Assembly: GCF_000805385.1 (NCBI RefSeq)
Contig: NZ_JTJW01000003.1
Coordinates: 124,001-188,000 of the forward strand
Direction of reading: 5' to 3'
Source: Mycolicibacterium setense
Lineage (GTDB): Bacteria > Actinomycetota > Actinomycetes > Mycobacteriales > Mycobacteriaceae
Length of the DNA: 64,000 bases
Part shown: positions 26,137-34,234 of the stretch, piece after piece
Numbering within the stretch: position 1 is the stretch's first letter
Layout: each line of letters opens with the position of its first letter
Notes under the pieces: generated by a model
Told to the model about the DNA's origin: nothing
Databases searched by the model: none
Seen by the model: the letters and a program-made list of their open reading frames with translations, nothing else
Made by a program: the position numbers and the translations under genes

Positions 26137-27432
26137 ATGATGTCCGTGACCACCACTGCAATCACCCCAGCCTGCGCGCCCGAAGACCGGCGCCGGACAC
26201 TGACGACCCCGTTCACCGCGGCAGCTTGTCGTGGCTATCTCTATTTCCTGCTGGTCAGCCTTCTTGCTCTGGTCGGCGTGGTCTACCTGTTCGTGACGGG
26301 CCTGACGTCGGGCTTGCTACTCATCACCTTGATCGGCATACCGCTGCTGGCGCTGGTGGTGCTGTCGGGGCGATGGTGGAACGCGCTGTACCGGTCGCTG
26401 GCCCGGCTGGTCGGCGTCACCATCGACCCGCCGGCACCGTTCGCCAAGCAGACGAGTTGGCCACACACGCTGGCCGCTGCGCTGACCGATGGCGTCGGCT
26501 GGCGCAGCCTCGGGTTCCTTCTGCTGCAGAGCGTCGTGATGACGCCGCTCGGTTACGGCGTCGTGATGGCTGTCGCGATATCGGCGATCCTCGTGGTCTC
26601 ACCGGTGATCTGGCTGATCACGGGAGAATCGATCGTCAGCTTCGGCGAACCCGTGGACTCTCTCGGCGCTTACCTGGCGTTGGCCGTGGGCGGACTGGTC
26701 GGGCTGTATCTGCTGGCCTGGGTCATGCTCGGCATCGGGCGTGCCCACCTCTGGCTGGCCGGATCGCTGCTCGCGCCCACCGGTGGGGAACGCCGGGTCG
26801 GTGAGCTGGAGCGGGCCCGTGCCGACGTGGTCGACGATTCGGCCGCGACGCTCCGCCGCGTGGAGCGCGATCTGCACGACGGAACTCAGGCCCGGCTGAT
26901 CGCCGTGGCCATGACGCTTGCGCGCGCCGAGGAACAATTGGCCGATCCCGACAAGGCTGAGCACGCCCGGCAGCTGATTTCCGACGCGTTGGCGAACACC
27001 AAGGACACGCTGACCGAGCTTCGTGACCTGGTGCGCGGAATCCGCCCTCCCGCATTGGATCTCGGTCTGGTTCCGGCCGTTCAGACATTGGTGGCACGCA
27101 ACCCCGTTCCCGTAGAACTGGTCGATGACGTCACCGTGCGGCCCTCCCTGGGCGTGGAAACCCTGGCGTACTTCTGCGTGGCCGAGCTGCTGGCCAACGT
27201 GTCCCGGCATTCCGGCGCCACGCAGGCCACGGTGCGCCTGCACAGCGACATTGATGAGCTGCGGATCACCGTGGCAGACAATGGTTCCGGAGGGGTGCAG
27301 CCGGGCAACGGTTCCGGTCTCACCGGGCTGGCCGATCGGCTCCGGATGGTCGACGGTCGTCTCGACATCGACAGCCCGCCCGGCGGGCCCACCACCGTGA
27401 CGGCGGTCGTTCCGTCGGGAGCGCAGCGGTGA
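26137..27432 (+). CDS. Sensor histidine kinase (NarL/DesK type)
   Basis: This 431-residue protein has four hydrophobic segments in residues 30-205 that form a membrane sensor domain ('YLYFLLVSLLALVGVVYLFV' onward). A HisKA_3 domain follows with phospho-acceptor H247 ('RVERDLHDGTQARLIAVAM'). The HATPase domain has an N-box 'CVAELLANVSRHSGA' and G-boxes 'VADNGSGG' and 'GNGSGLTGLADRL'. The ligand is unknown; this sensor layout is common in actinobacterial envelope-stress kinases. The start is ATG 26137 or the next ATG at 26140. The stop overlaps the GTG of the response regulator (GTGA), so the pair is coupled. Confidence 0.87.
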   Translation: MMSVTTTAITPACAPEDRRRTLTTPFTAAACRGYLYFLLVSLLALVGVVYLFVTGLTSGLLLITLIGIPLLALVVLSGRWWNALYRSLARLVGVTIDPPAPFAKQTSWPHTLAAALTDGVGWRSLGFLLLQSVVMTPLGYGVVMAVAISAILVVSPVIWLITGESIVSFGEPVDSLGAYLALAVGGLVGLYLLAWVMLGIGRAHLWLAGSLLAPTGGERRVGELERARADVVDDSAATLRRVERDLHDGTQARLIAVAMTLARAEEQLADPDKAEHARQLISDALANTKDTLTELRDLVRGIRPPALDLGLVPAVQTLVARNPVPVELVDDVTVRPSLGVETLAYFCVAELLANVSRHSGATQATVRLHSDIDELRITVADNGSGGVQPGNGSGLTGLADRLRMVDGRLDIDSPPGGPTTVTAVVPSGAQR

Positions 27433-28076
27433 CCCGGTTGGCCATCGCCGAGGACAACGCGATCCTGCGTGACGGGTTGACTCAGCTGCTCCTCGAACGC
27501 GGACATGAGGTTGTGGCCAAGGTGGGCACCGCCGATCAGGTACGCGAGATCGCCGAGACGCTGCGCCCGGAGGTGTTCGTGATCGACATCCGGATGCCGC
27601 CGACGTTCACCGACGAGGGGTTGATCGCGGCGGTCTCATTGCGGCACGCGTGTCCAGACGTCGGTGTGCTCGTGTTCTCGCAGTGGGTCGAAACTCGCTA
27701 TGCCGCTGAGTTGTTGGCAGGGAATCCCGAAGGTGTCGGCTACCTGCTCAAGGACCGGGTGGCCGATATCGGTGAGTTCGATGCCGCGGTGCGGCGCATT
27801 GCGGCCGGAGGTACCGCGCTCGATCCGGAGGTGGTGCGCCAGTTGATGGGGTCCCGCCGTAGTGGTGACGCGCTGGCCCGGCTGTCGCCTCGCGAACGCG
27901 AAGTGCTCGCGTTGATGGCCGAGGGGCATTCGAACAGTGCCCTGGCCGAACAGCTTTCTGTCTCCGAGCGTGCCGTGGAGAAACACATCGGCAGTATCTT
28001 CACCAAGCTCGACCTGCCGCCGTCGACCGCGCATCACCGCCGCGTGCTGGCGGTCGTCACCTACCTGAACTCCTGA
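27429..28076 (+). CDS. NarL/LuxR-family response regulator
   Basis: This 215-residue regulator has a receiver domain (residues 1-120) with acidic D9, phospho-acceptor D53 ('VFVIDIRMPPT') and the conserved Lys in 'YLLKDRVADI'. The C-terminal LuxR helix-turn-helix is 'LSPREREVLALMAEGHSNSALAEQLSVSERAVEKHIGSIFTKL'. It starts with GTG overlapping the kinase stop. Targets are unknown; the adjacent MmpS-MmpL genes converge on it and have their own TetR. A composite hairpin repeat follows the stop. Confidence 0.9.
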   Translation: MTRLAIAEDNAILRDGLTQLLLERGHEVVAKVGTADQVREIAETLRPEVFVIDIRMPPTFTDEGLIAAVSLRHACPDVGVLVFSQWVETRYAAELLAGNPEGVGYLLKDRVADIGEFDAAVRRIAAGGTALDPEVVRQLMGSRRSGDALARLSPREREVLALMAEGHSNSALAEQLSVSERAVEKHIGSIFTKLDLPPSTAHHRRVLAVVTYLNS

Positions 28077-28078
28077 GT

Positions 28079-28162
28079 GCGAGCAGTCCCCCGCAAGCGG
28101 GAGGTGCCCCCAGTGAAAACCCCCAAAATCCATTTATTTCAGGGTTTTTCACGTCTGCTCGC
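28079..28162. repeat. Composite nested hairpin between the response regulator and mmpL (family B-related)
   Basis: Outer arms GCGAGCAG (28079-28086) and CTGCTCGC (28155-28162) match the outer part of the family B hairpin at 39436. Inside are a second stem, GTGAAAACCC / GGGTTTTTCAC (28113-28122, 28142-28152), and a small GC hairpin at 28090-28101 (CCCGC-AA-GCGGG). It looks like one repeat inserted in another, and it serves as a convergent terminator. Confidence 0.6.
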
Positions 28163-28166
28163 GAGG

Positions 28167-31067
28167 CTAGGGGGCGGCCGCTCCCGGCTCGGGTTCCGGT
28201 TCGAGCAGCTCGCGCACTGACGTGCGAGATCCATACGGGCGCAGCATGCGACTGGCCGGACGCGGCCGCACGATCTGCGGCCACCAGAACCACCGGCCGA
28301 GCAGCGCCGCGATGGACGGCGTCATGAACGACCGCACGATCAGGGTGTCGAAGAGCAGGCCGAGGCCGATGGTGGTGCCGATCTGGCCGAGGACGATGAG
28401 ATCGCTGAAGATGAACGACGACATGGTGGCCGCGAACACCAGACCCGCCGCGGTCACCACCCGGCCGGTGCCGGCCATGGCGCGGATGACGCCGGTCTTG
28501 AGCCCTGCCCCGATCTCTTCCTGGAATCGGGATATCAGCAGCAGGTTGTAGTCCGCTCCGACCGCCAGCAGCAGGATGATGGCCAGTGCCAGCACGATCC
28601 AGTACAGCTGGATGCCGAAGATGTACTGCCACACCAGGACCGACAGACCGAACGACGCTCCCAGTGACAGCACGACTGTCCCGACGATGACCATTGCGGC
28701 AACCAGGCTGCGGGTGATGAACATCATGATGAGCAGGATCAGGCTGATCGCGGCCAATGCGGCGATGAGCAGGTCGTATTTGGCGCCATCCTGAATGTCC
28801 TTGTACGCGGAAGCGGTTCCCGCAACGTAGATCTTGGCGTCCGACAGGGGAGTGGCCTTGATCGCGTCGAATGCGGAGTCCTTGAGCGCGTCGATGTGTG
28901 AGATGCCCTCGGGTGTGGCTGGCGTGCCCTCATGCGTGATGATCATGCGGGCGGCCTTGCCGTCGGGCGAGAGGAACAGTTTCAGGCCGCGCTTGAAGTC
29001 GGGATTGTCGAAGGCTTCCGGAGGCAGATAGAACGAGTCGTCGTTCTTGGCTGAGTCGAAGGCCTGCCCCATGGCGGTCGCATTTTTCAGGGCCTCCTCG
29101 GACTGCGAATTGGTCCCGGCGGTGGTCGCGTAGTTCGACAGGGTCAGGTCGCGGTTGCGCTCCTGAATGGCGATCTGCGGCGGCAACAGCGCGACGAGTT
29201 GCGGCTGGAGCGCGTCGAGCTTGTCCAGGCTCGCCGTGATCTGCCCGAACTGGTCGCTGAGCTTGTCAATGCCGTCGAGCGCGTCGAACACCGACCGCAG
29301 CGCGGCGCACATGGGAATGTCGAAACAGTGTGGCTCCCAGTAGAAGTAGTTGCGCAGGGGCCGGAACTGATCATCGAAGTTGGCGATCTTGTCGCGAAGG
29401 TCGTTGACGATGGCAACGGTGTCGTGGAAGGCCTGGGTCTGCTCATGCGTGGCAGCGGCACTGGCCTGCTGCAGCGCGACTTGCTTTTTGAGGATATTGA
29501 TCGTGTTGGACAGCTCGTTGGCCTGTTTGAGCAGATCGGCGGCCCGGTCCTGTTGATAGCCCAAATTCATGATCTGGCTGGCGCTTTGCGCGCTGATCTG
29601 AAAGGGGATGGAGCTGTGCTTGATCGGTGTGCCCAGGGGCCGGGTGATCGACTGGACCAGGGCGATGCCGCGGGTGTGCAGCACGGCCTTGGCGACGCGT
29701 TCGAGAACCAGCATGTCCGCGGGGTTGCGCATGTCGTGATCGGTTTCGATCATCAGGAGCTCGGGGTTCAGCCGCGCCTCCGAGAAGTGGCGGGTGGCGG
29801 CGGTATATCCGACGTTGGCCGGTGCCGATTCCGGGAGGTAGGGACGCCCGTCGTAGCTGGTCTTGTACCCCGGCAGGGCGAGCAGGCCGACGAGCGCGAT
29901 CAGGCACGACACCACCAGGATGGGGCCGGGCCAGCGCACGATCGCGGTACCGATGCGGCGCCAACGTGGTGCCCGTGGGTTGCGTTTCGGCTCGAAGAGT
30001 CCGAACCGGCTGGCGATGGTCAGCACGGCGGGCCCCAGCGTCAGCGCGGCCGCCAGGGTCACGAGCACGCCGATCGCGGCGGGTACACCCAGGGTCTGGA
30101 AGTAGGGCAGCCGGGTGAAGTGCAGGCACGCCACGGCCCCGGCGATGGTCAGCCCGGAGCCGACGATGACGTGCACGGTGCCGCGAAACATGTCGTAATA
30201 CGCGGCTTCTCGGTCCATGCCACGGCTACGTGCCTCGTGATAGCGGCCGACGATGAAGATGCCGTAGTCCGTGCCCGCGGCGATCGCCAGGAGTGTCAGC
30301 AGATTCGTCGAATATGTGGACAGGCCGATGACCCCGCTGTGCGCGAGTGCGGCGACGACACCCCGCGCGGCCGCCAGTTCGATGAGGACCGTGACGAGCA
30401 TGAGGAGCATCGTGACGAAGGATCGGTAGACGACCAGCAGCATCACCGCGATGACCAAAAACGTGAGGAGCGTGACCTTTTCGGTGCCCTCGCTGCCGAC
30501 CTCGAAGTTGTCGGTGATCAGCGGTGCGGCGCCGGTGACGTAGGCCTTGACCCCGGGCGGCGGTGGGGTGGTCGCCACGATTTCGCGGATGGCGTCGACG
30601 GACTGGTTGGACAACGCCTCGCCCTGGTTGCCTGCCAGGTACACCTGCACCAGAGCGGCTTTGCCGTCCTTGCTCTGAGAGCCTCCGGCGGTGAGCGGAT
30701 CGCCCCAGAAATCCTGAATGTGCTCGACATGCGTGGTGTCCTCGGCCAGCCGTTTCACCAGGGTGTCGTAGAAGCGGTGGGCATCGTCGCCCAGCGGCTG
30801 GTCGCCTTCGAGCACGATCATGGCCGCACTGTCGGAGTCGAACTCGTCGAAGACCTGGCCGATGTGTCGCATCGCCATCGTCGACGGGGCGTCGGGCGCG
30901 TTCAGCCCCACCGAGCGCGCCGCGCCGACGACTTCCAGTTGTGGCACAAGGATGTTCGTCAGCGCTGCGACGGCGACCCACACCAGGACAATGGGTACGG
31001 CGAGCAGACGAATGGTCCGTGCTGTCCTGGAACGCTCGGTGGCCCCCTCGACGTGCTGGCCGCTCAT
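28167..31067 (-). CDS. MmpL-family RND lipid transporter (MmpL4/MmpL5-like)
   Basis: This 966-residue protein is close to the length of M. tuberculosis MmpL4 and MmpL5. It has about 12 membrane helices, two large periplasmic domains, and the proton-relay Asp-Tyr motifs '[21 protein letters not shown]' and '[17 protein letters not shown]'. The second periplasmic domain carries a long coiled coil ('[25 protein letters not shown]') and a Cys pair ('[14 protein letters not shown]') typical of the MmpL4/5 group. It would export siderophore or other lipids, or drugs, with MmpS. The ATG at 31067 overlaps the mmpS stop (ATGA). No lipid-synthesis genes are adjacent, which favours an MmpL5-type efflux or siderophore role over glycopeptidolipid. 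Confidence 0.9.
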   Translation of the reverse strand: MSGQHVEGATERSRTARTIRLLAVPIVLVWVAVAALTNILVPQLEVVGAARSVGLNAPDAPSTMAMRHIGQVFDEFDSDSAAMIVLEGDQPLGDDAHRFYDTLVKRLAEDTTHVEHIQDFWGDPLTAGGSQSKDGKAALVQVYLAGNQGEALSNQSVDAIREIVATTPPPPGVKAYVTGAAPLITDNFEVGSEGTEKVTLLTFLVIAVMLLVVYRSFVTMLLMLVTVLIELAAARGVVAALAHSGVIGLSTYSTNLLTLLAIAAGTDYGIFIVGRYHEARSRGMDREAAYYDMFRGTVHVIVGSGLTIAGAVACLHFTRLPYFQTLGVPAAIGVLVTLAAALTLGPAVLTIASRFGLFEPKRNPRAPRWRRIGTAIVRWPGPILVVSCLIALVGLLALPGYKTSYDGRPYLPESAPANVGYTAATRHFSEARLNPELLMIETDHDMRNPADMLVLERVAKAVLHTRGIALVQSITRPLGTPIKHSSIPFQISAQSASQIMNLGYQQDRAADLLKQANELSNTINILKKQVALQQASAAATHEQTQAFHDTVAIVNDLRDKIANFDDQFRPLRNYFYWEPHCFDIPMCAALRSVFDALDGIDKLSDQFGQITASLDKLDALQPQLVALLPPQIAIQERNRDLTLSNYATTAGTNSQSEEALKNATAMGQAFDSAKNDDSFYLPPEAFDNPDFKRGLKLFLSPDGKAARMIITHEGTPATPEGISHIDALKDSAFDAIKATPLSDAKIYVAGTASAYKDIQDGAKYDLLIAALAAISLILLIMMFITRSLVAAMVIVGTVVLSLGASFGLSVLVWQYIFGIQLYWIVLALAIILLLAVGADYNLLLISRFQEEIGAGLKTGVIRAMAGTGRVVTAAGLVFAATMSSFIFSDLIVLGQIGTTIGLGLLFDTLIVRSFMTPSIAALLGRWFWWPQIVRPRPASRMLRPYGSRTSVRELLEPEPEPGAAAP

Positions 31068-31510
31068 GCCGATTTGTCCAAGCAGGCGATGTAACCGTTC
31101 ACGTTGCTCGTGGACCTTTCGTCCTTGACCACCCCGTTGACGGTGATGCGGCACCCGATGGTCTCACCGTCCCCTTGCGCCCGGAGATCGGCGAACATCG
31201 TCGGGTCGTCCGTCACCAAGGTCTGCGACCACGGCAGGGTCACGTCCTCGGCCCGCTGGGGTTGTGCGTCGATGTCCAGGTAGTTGATGGTGGCAACCGA
31301 ACCCGGTGATCCGAACACCTCGAAGAGAACCCGTTTGGGGTTGTATCCGGTGTTCTCGAGAGTGTCGGCGCTGGGGCGCGACACCTCGTTATCGGAACCG
31401 AATATGCCGTGCAGGCGACTGACGGTGAACGCGACGACTGCCACCACGAGCACGGCCACGATCACCGTCCAGCGGCGCCTGACCAGGCTCCCTACCGAGA
31501 TCCCCGCCAT
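31064..31510 (-). CDS. MmpS-family accessory protein
   Basis: This 148-residue protein has an N-terminal membrane anchor at about residues 13-31 ('[20 protein letters not shown]'). A periplasmic beta-sandwich domain follows with '[23 protein letters not shown]' and '[11 protein letters not shown]', the MmpS signature strands. Two cysteines near the end ('IGCRITVNG', '[10 protein letters not shown]') probably form a disulfide. It partners the MmpL transporter encoded immediately downstream with an ATGA overlap. I chose the ATG at 31510 (MAGISVGSL) with AAAGG upstream. The promoter region holds a perfect palindrome shared with the divergent tetR. Confidence 0.9.
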   Translation of the reverse strand: MAGISVGSLVRRRWTVIVAVLVVAVVAFTVSRLHGIFGSDNEVSRPSADTLENTGYNPKRVLFEVFGSPGSVATINYLDIDAQPQRAEDVTLPWSQTLVTDDPTMFADLRAQGDGETIGCRITVNGVVKDERSTSNVNGYIACLDKSA

Positions 31511-31583
31511 CTCAGTGCCTTTCGACAACGGCCGCCCTGCGCACCGTGACGCGAGAGTCTGTGGCCGTCCAAGCTTCTGAACG

Positions 31584-31597
31584 GTACCGTACGGTAC
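31584..31597. promoter_or_regulatory. Operator between mmpS and tetR (GTACCGTACGGTAC)
   Basis: This perfect 14-bp palindrome lies between the divergent mmpS and tetR genes. It overlaps the TACTAT -10 candidate (31595-31600) for tetR. Its core TACCG-TA-CGGTA is matched by TACCG-TT-CGGTA before fadE5. Confidence 0.65.
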
Positions 31598-31660
31598 TAT
31601 CCTGGATGGGGCAAGACTTACGGACAGGCTCGGCCCACCGCCACAGAAAGGTGCCCCCGC

Positions 31661-32263
31661 GTGGCTTCTGCTTCGACACATCACCTCCCACCGCCGGCCG
31701 CGGCGGTGCAGTGGACTGAGCGGGAGTCGGAGTTGTTGGCGGTGACCCTGCGGCTGTTACAGCAGCACGGATACGACCGGTTGACCGTGGAAGCCGTAGC
31801 GACCGAAGCGAAGTCCAGCAAGGCCACGATCTACCGCCGCTGGCCGTCGAAGACCGAACTCGTCCTGGCCGCCTTCATCGAGGGCACTCGCGTTCAGCTG
31901 GTCCCACCGCGCACCGGCTCGTTGCGCGCGGACCTCCTCAGCATCGGCGCCTCGGTGTGTACACAGGCACGCGAGCACGGCAGCACCATGAGCGCGATCA
32001 TGAGCGAGGTCGCGCACAGCCCGGAGTTGAGTGCGGCCCTGCAGAACCAGTTCGTTCTCGCGCGCAAGAAGCTGATGTCCGAGGTCCTGGCCGAAGCGGT
32101 CGACCGGGGTGAGATCGACGCCGCGGCGATCCATGAAGAACTGTGGGACGTGATGCCGGGCTATCTCGTGTTCCGCTCGTTGATTCCCGGCCGTCCGCCC
32201 ACCGAAGAGACGGTTCGCGCACTGGTGGACGACGTGTTGATGCCCAGCCTGACCCGGCTCTGA
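31661..32263 (+). CDS. TetR family regulator, divergent from mmpS-mmpL
   Basis: This 200-residue regulator has a helix-turn-helix at about residues 22-68 ('LLAVTLRLLQQHGYDRLTVEAVATEA', 'KATIYRRWPSKTELVLAAF'). The C-terminal domain is of the TetR_C_33-like type with 'GYLVFRSLIPGRPPTEETVRALVDDVLMP'. It starts with GTG at 31661. The 150-base gap to mmpS contains a perfect palindrome over its own -10, so autoregulation and repression of mmpS-mmpL is the simplest reading. The same half-sites occur at fadE5, suggesting a wider regulon. Confidence 0.85.
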   Translation: MASASTHHLPPPAAAVQWTERESELLAVTLRLLQQHGYDRLTVEAVATEAKSSKATIYRRWPSKTELVLAAFIEGTRVQLVPPRTGSLRADLLSIGASVCTQAREHGSTMSAIMSEVAHSPELSAALQNQFVLARKKLMSEVLAEAVDRGEIDAAAIHEELWDVMPGYLVFRSLIPGRPPTEETVRALVDDVLMPSLTRL

Positions 32264-32269
32264 GCCCGG

Positions 32270-32563
32270 TCAGCGGCGGCGCCACCACACCAGCAGGCCC
32301 ACCGCCGCGAGTACCGCGAGCACGGCGGCGGCAGGCACCGCAGGCTTGGACCGTGCCGCCTCGGTGGCGGCGTGTGCCCGATCCACGACGGCCTCCTTGG
32401 TTTCGGCTGCCTTGTCCTGAGCACGGCCTTTGACGTCGAGCTTGTCGGACAGTGCGGCCACCGTCTCACCCAGCTCGCCGCGCGTCTTGTCGATATCGGC
32501 CTGCAGTTCGTCGATGCCGGCGTCTGGCCCCGGTTCGGGGGGAAGGCGGTCAGCGGTTGCCAT
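32270..32563 (-). CDS. DUF3618 small membrane protein
   Basis: This 97-residue protein has the DUF3618 motif 'IDELQADIDKTRGELGETVAALSDKLDVKGRA' near the N terminus. A helical linker and one C-terminal membrane segment ('AAAVLAVLAAVGLLVWWRRR') with a basic end follow. Proteins of this family occur beside DUF1469/phage-holin-like proteins in actinobacteria and are often stress-induced; the biochemical role is unknown. It overlaps the end of the DUF1469 gene by 14 bases, so it is translated with it. Confidence 0.85.
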   Translation of the reverse strand: MATADRLPPEPGPDAGIDELQADIDKTRGELGETVAALSDKLDVKGRAQDKAAETKEAVVDRAHAATEAARSKPAVPAAAVLAVLAAVGLLVWWRRR

Positions 32564-32960
32564 GTCGGGCCTCCTTGATCTCGTCGAGGTCGTGTTTGAC
32601 GCTGCCGACTGATGCTGTTGCCGGCGGTGGAACCTGCCGGGCTTGGCTGCGGCTGATCAGAGCGGCCACCCCGGCGCCGAGGAACAACACAGCGGCCACG
32701 ATGACCGCGGCGGCCCAGACCGGGAGGGCCAGGGAGATTGCGGCGACCGCGGCGGCGACGACGGTCATGAGGCCCAGCACCGCCAGCAGGCCGGCGACAC
32801 TGATCAGCCCGGCGCCGATGCCGGCATGGCGCGCGGATTCCTGAAACTCGCGCTGCGCCAACCGCAACTCGTCGCGCACCAGTCGTGTCGTCTGCTCCTG
32901 CAGTTGTCCGAGAAGCTGAGCAGTGGACGCTTCATTGATGGATCTTGATTCGGTCGTCAT
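32550..32960 (-). CDS. DUF1469 (Actinobacteriophage-holin-like) membrane protein
   Basis: This 136-residue protein starts MTTESRSINEAS, with a soluble N-terminal helix ('LGQLQEQTTRLVRDELRLAQREF'). Two membrane helices follow ('AGLISVAGLLAVLGLMTVVAAAVAAI' and 'VWAAAVIVAAVLFLGAGVAALI'). This is the DUF1469 holin-like superfamily; despite the name there is no phage context. It is the first gene of a two-gene unit with the DUF3618 protein. A candidate SigF promoter (GTTT-N16-GGGCAC) lies upstream, back to back with one for the divergent DUF4235 gene. Envelope-stress function is inferred. Confidence 0.82.
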   Translation of the reverse strand: MTTESRSINEASTAQLLGQLQEQTTRLVRDELRLAQREFQESARHAGIGAGLISVAGLLAVLGLMTVVAAAVAAISLALPVWAAAVIVAAVLFLGAGVAALISRSQARQVPPPATASVGSVKHDLDEIKEARHGNR

Positions 32961-33000
32961 CGGTGTGCCTTTCACCAGGCGTACTTCTTCTCTCACAGCA

Positions 33001-33026
33001 GTGCCCGACGCGCGGCCGGGCAAAAC
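33001..33026 (-). promoter_or_regulatory. Candidate SigF-type promoter for DUF1469-DUF3618
   Basis: On the reverse strand GTTT (33026-33023), a 16-base spacer and GGGCAC (33006-33001) approach the mycobacterial SigF pattern GTTT-N15-17-GGGTAT, with mismatches in the -10. Confidence 0.35.
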
Positions 33027-33046
33027 CTTGAGCCGGCAGCTGCGCC

Positions 33047-33071
33047 GTTAAAACTGTCCGGTTCGGGGTAT
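33047..33071 (+). promoter_or_regulatory. Candidate SigF-type promoter for DUF4235
   Basis: GTTA (33047-33050), a 15-base spacer and GGGTAT (33066-33071) match the SigF consensus except for one base in the -35. It lies 60 bases before the DUF4235 start. Confidence 0.5.
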
Positions 33072-33130
33072 CCGCACTGTCGAAACGAGCTCCGCTTCGT
33101 TCTGGAGCGGTGCCGACGTGAGGAGGATCC

Positions 33131-33403
33131 GTGAGCCGGCTGTCCAAGATGCTGTACATGCCGTTGTCGATGGCGACGAGTGTGGGTGGAGGTCTGCTCG
33201 CCGGCGCGCTGTTCACCCAGATCTGGAAACGCATCGACGAGCCGAATCTGGAACCGCCCGACCCCAAAGATCTCGAGCGGTCGGCCGCCAAGGCCCTGAC
33301 GGCAGCGGCCATCCAGGGGTTGGTGTTCGGGTTGGTCCGCGCCGCCGTCGACCGGGCGGGGGCCAAGGGCTACCGGGCGCTCGCCCACGAATCGCCGGTG
33401 TGA
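33131..33403 (+). CDS. DUF4235 small membrane protein
   Basis: This 90-residue protein starts with GTG preceded by AGGAGG (33121-33126). It has two weak membrane segments, 'MPLSMATSVGGGLLAGALFTQIW' and 'AAIQGLVFGLVRAAVDR'. A conserved 'KRIDEPNLEPPDP' loop between them is the DUF4235 hallmark. The function is unknown. It diverges from the DUF1469-DUF3618 pair, and both directions have SigF-like promoter elements, so the three small proteins are likely one stress-responsive set. Confidence 0.82.
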   Translation: MSRLSKMLYMPLSMATSVGGGLLAGALFTQIWKRIDEPNLEPPDPKDLERSAAKALTAAAIQGLVFGLVRAAVDRAGAKGYRALAHESPV

Positions 33404-33447
33404 TTAGGACGAGTAAACGCTCGTGACAGTTCAGAACGCCATGTCTG

Positions 33448-34080
33448 TCAACGCAATCCGCGTATCGCCCAGATGGTCAGGTAGGCCAGGCCGAAGAATG
33501 CCGCAACCGCTATCGCCACGCCCGTCGACTGTACGTAGGACAGCGGTGATCGCACCCAGTCGAGGGTCGCCGCGACCACCGCATCCGGTCGGGTCACCAG
33601 GTCCCACGAGTTCCACCGCTGGAAACGGCCGATGACGACTCCGACCGCGCACAGGGCAACGGACAGCACGACGACCAACCAGCCCCAGAAGGCGCCGAAC
33701 TCGTCGGTCAGGCGTTGATGCACGAGCAGCAACGACACCACGCCCAACAAGATCCCGGTCCACGCCGCGAACCCGTATTGCAGCACGTGACGCCACAGTT
33801 CGTAGCCCTCGCCGAGATGGACCAGGTCGGTCACCAGATAGGGCGCGTTCGGCAGGAAGGCCAACCAGCCCGCGCCCAGCGGCAGCAGCCAGAAGCGGCG
33901 CTCGACCAGATCGAAGGCCACGGCGAAGATCATCGGAATCCAGGCCAGCACGAGGTTCCAGATCAGGAACTTGGTGGGGTACGACATCGGTGCCGCCGGA
34001 TCGGTGATGCCTAGAGCGAGGGTCAGCGCGGTCGTCGCCATCAGTGAGACGACCAGCAGGATGCCACGGGCTTCGGTCAT
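33448..34080 (-). CDS. DUF1361 integral membrane protein
   Basis: This 210-residue protein has six predicted membrane helices. The conserved stretch 'FLIWNLVLAWIPMIFA...LPLGAGWLAFLPNAPYLVTDLVHL' defines DUF1361. The function of the family is unknown. I chose the ATG at 34080 (MTEARGILLVV); a longer frame opening at 34119 adds a non-hydrophobic leader. It converges on DUF4235 and diverges from the peroxidase gene. Confidence 0.82.
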   Translation of the reverse strand: MTEARGILLVVSLMATTALTLALGITDPAAPMSYPTKFLIWNLVLAWIPMIFAVAFDLVERRFWLLPLGAGWLAFLPNAPYLVTDLVHLGEGYELWRHVLQYGFAAWTGILLGVVSLLLVHQRLTDEFGAFWGWLVVVLSVALCAVGVVIGRFQRWNSWDLVTRPDAVVAATLDWVRSPLSYVQSTGVAIAVAAFFGLAYLTIWAIRGLR

Positions 34081-34195
34081 GGGATCAGTTTGCCTGTTCG
34101 GCCAGGCCGCCGAGGACACGCATTACCGATGGAGCGTCGCCGAAGTCCCCGATACAGGTAGCGCGCTACTCACGACGCAGCACGGGACCCGGCGG

Positions 34196-34224
34196 TTGAC
34201 TTCCCCTCACGCACAGCGGATATG
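34196..34224 (+). promoter_or_regulatory. Weak SigA-like promoter candidate for the peroxidase gene
   Basis: TTGACT (34196-34201) and GATATG (34219-34224) are separated by 17 bases, upstream of the AAGGGG ribosome-binding site. The -10 is a poor match. Confidence 0.3.
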
Positions 34225-34234
34225 CGAAGGGGAA

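Noticed and set aside
29199..31094. A 631-codon open frame antisense to mmpL
   Set aside because: Same type of GC-driven shadow opposite a clear MmpL protein.
28167..31510. Glycopeptidolipid transporter (MmpS4/MmpL4a-b)
   Set aside because: No mps, gtf or other glycopeptidolipid genes are nearby; there is a single MmpL with a TetR, which fits an MmpL4/5-type efflux or siderophore role better.
32550..32960. Prophage holin
   Set aside because: No phage genes nearby; the DUF1469 fold is a common chromosomal membrane protein in actinobacteria.
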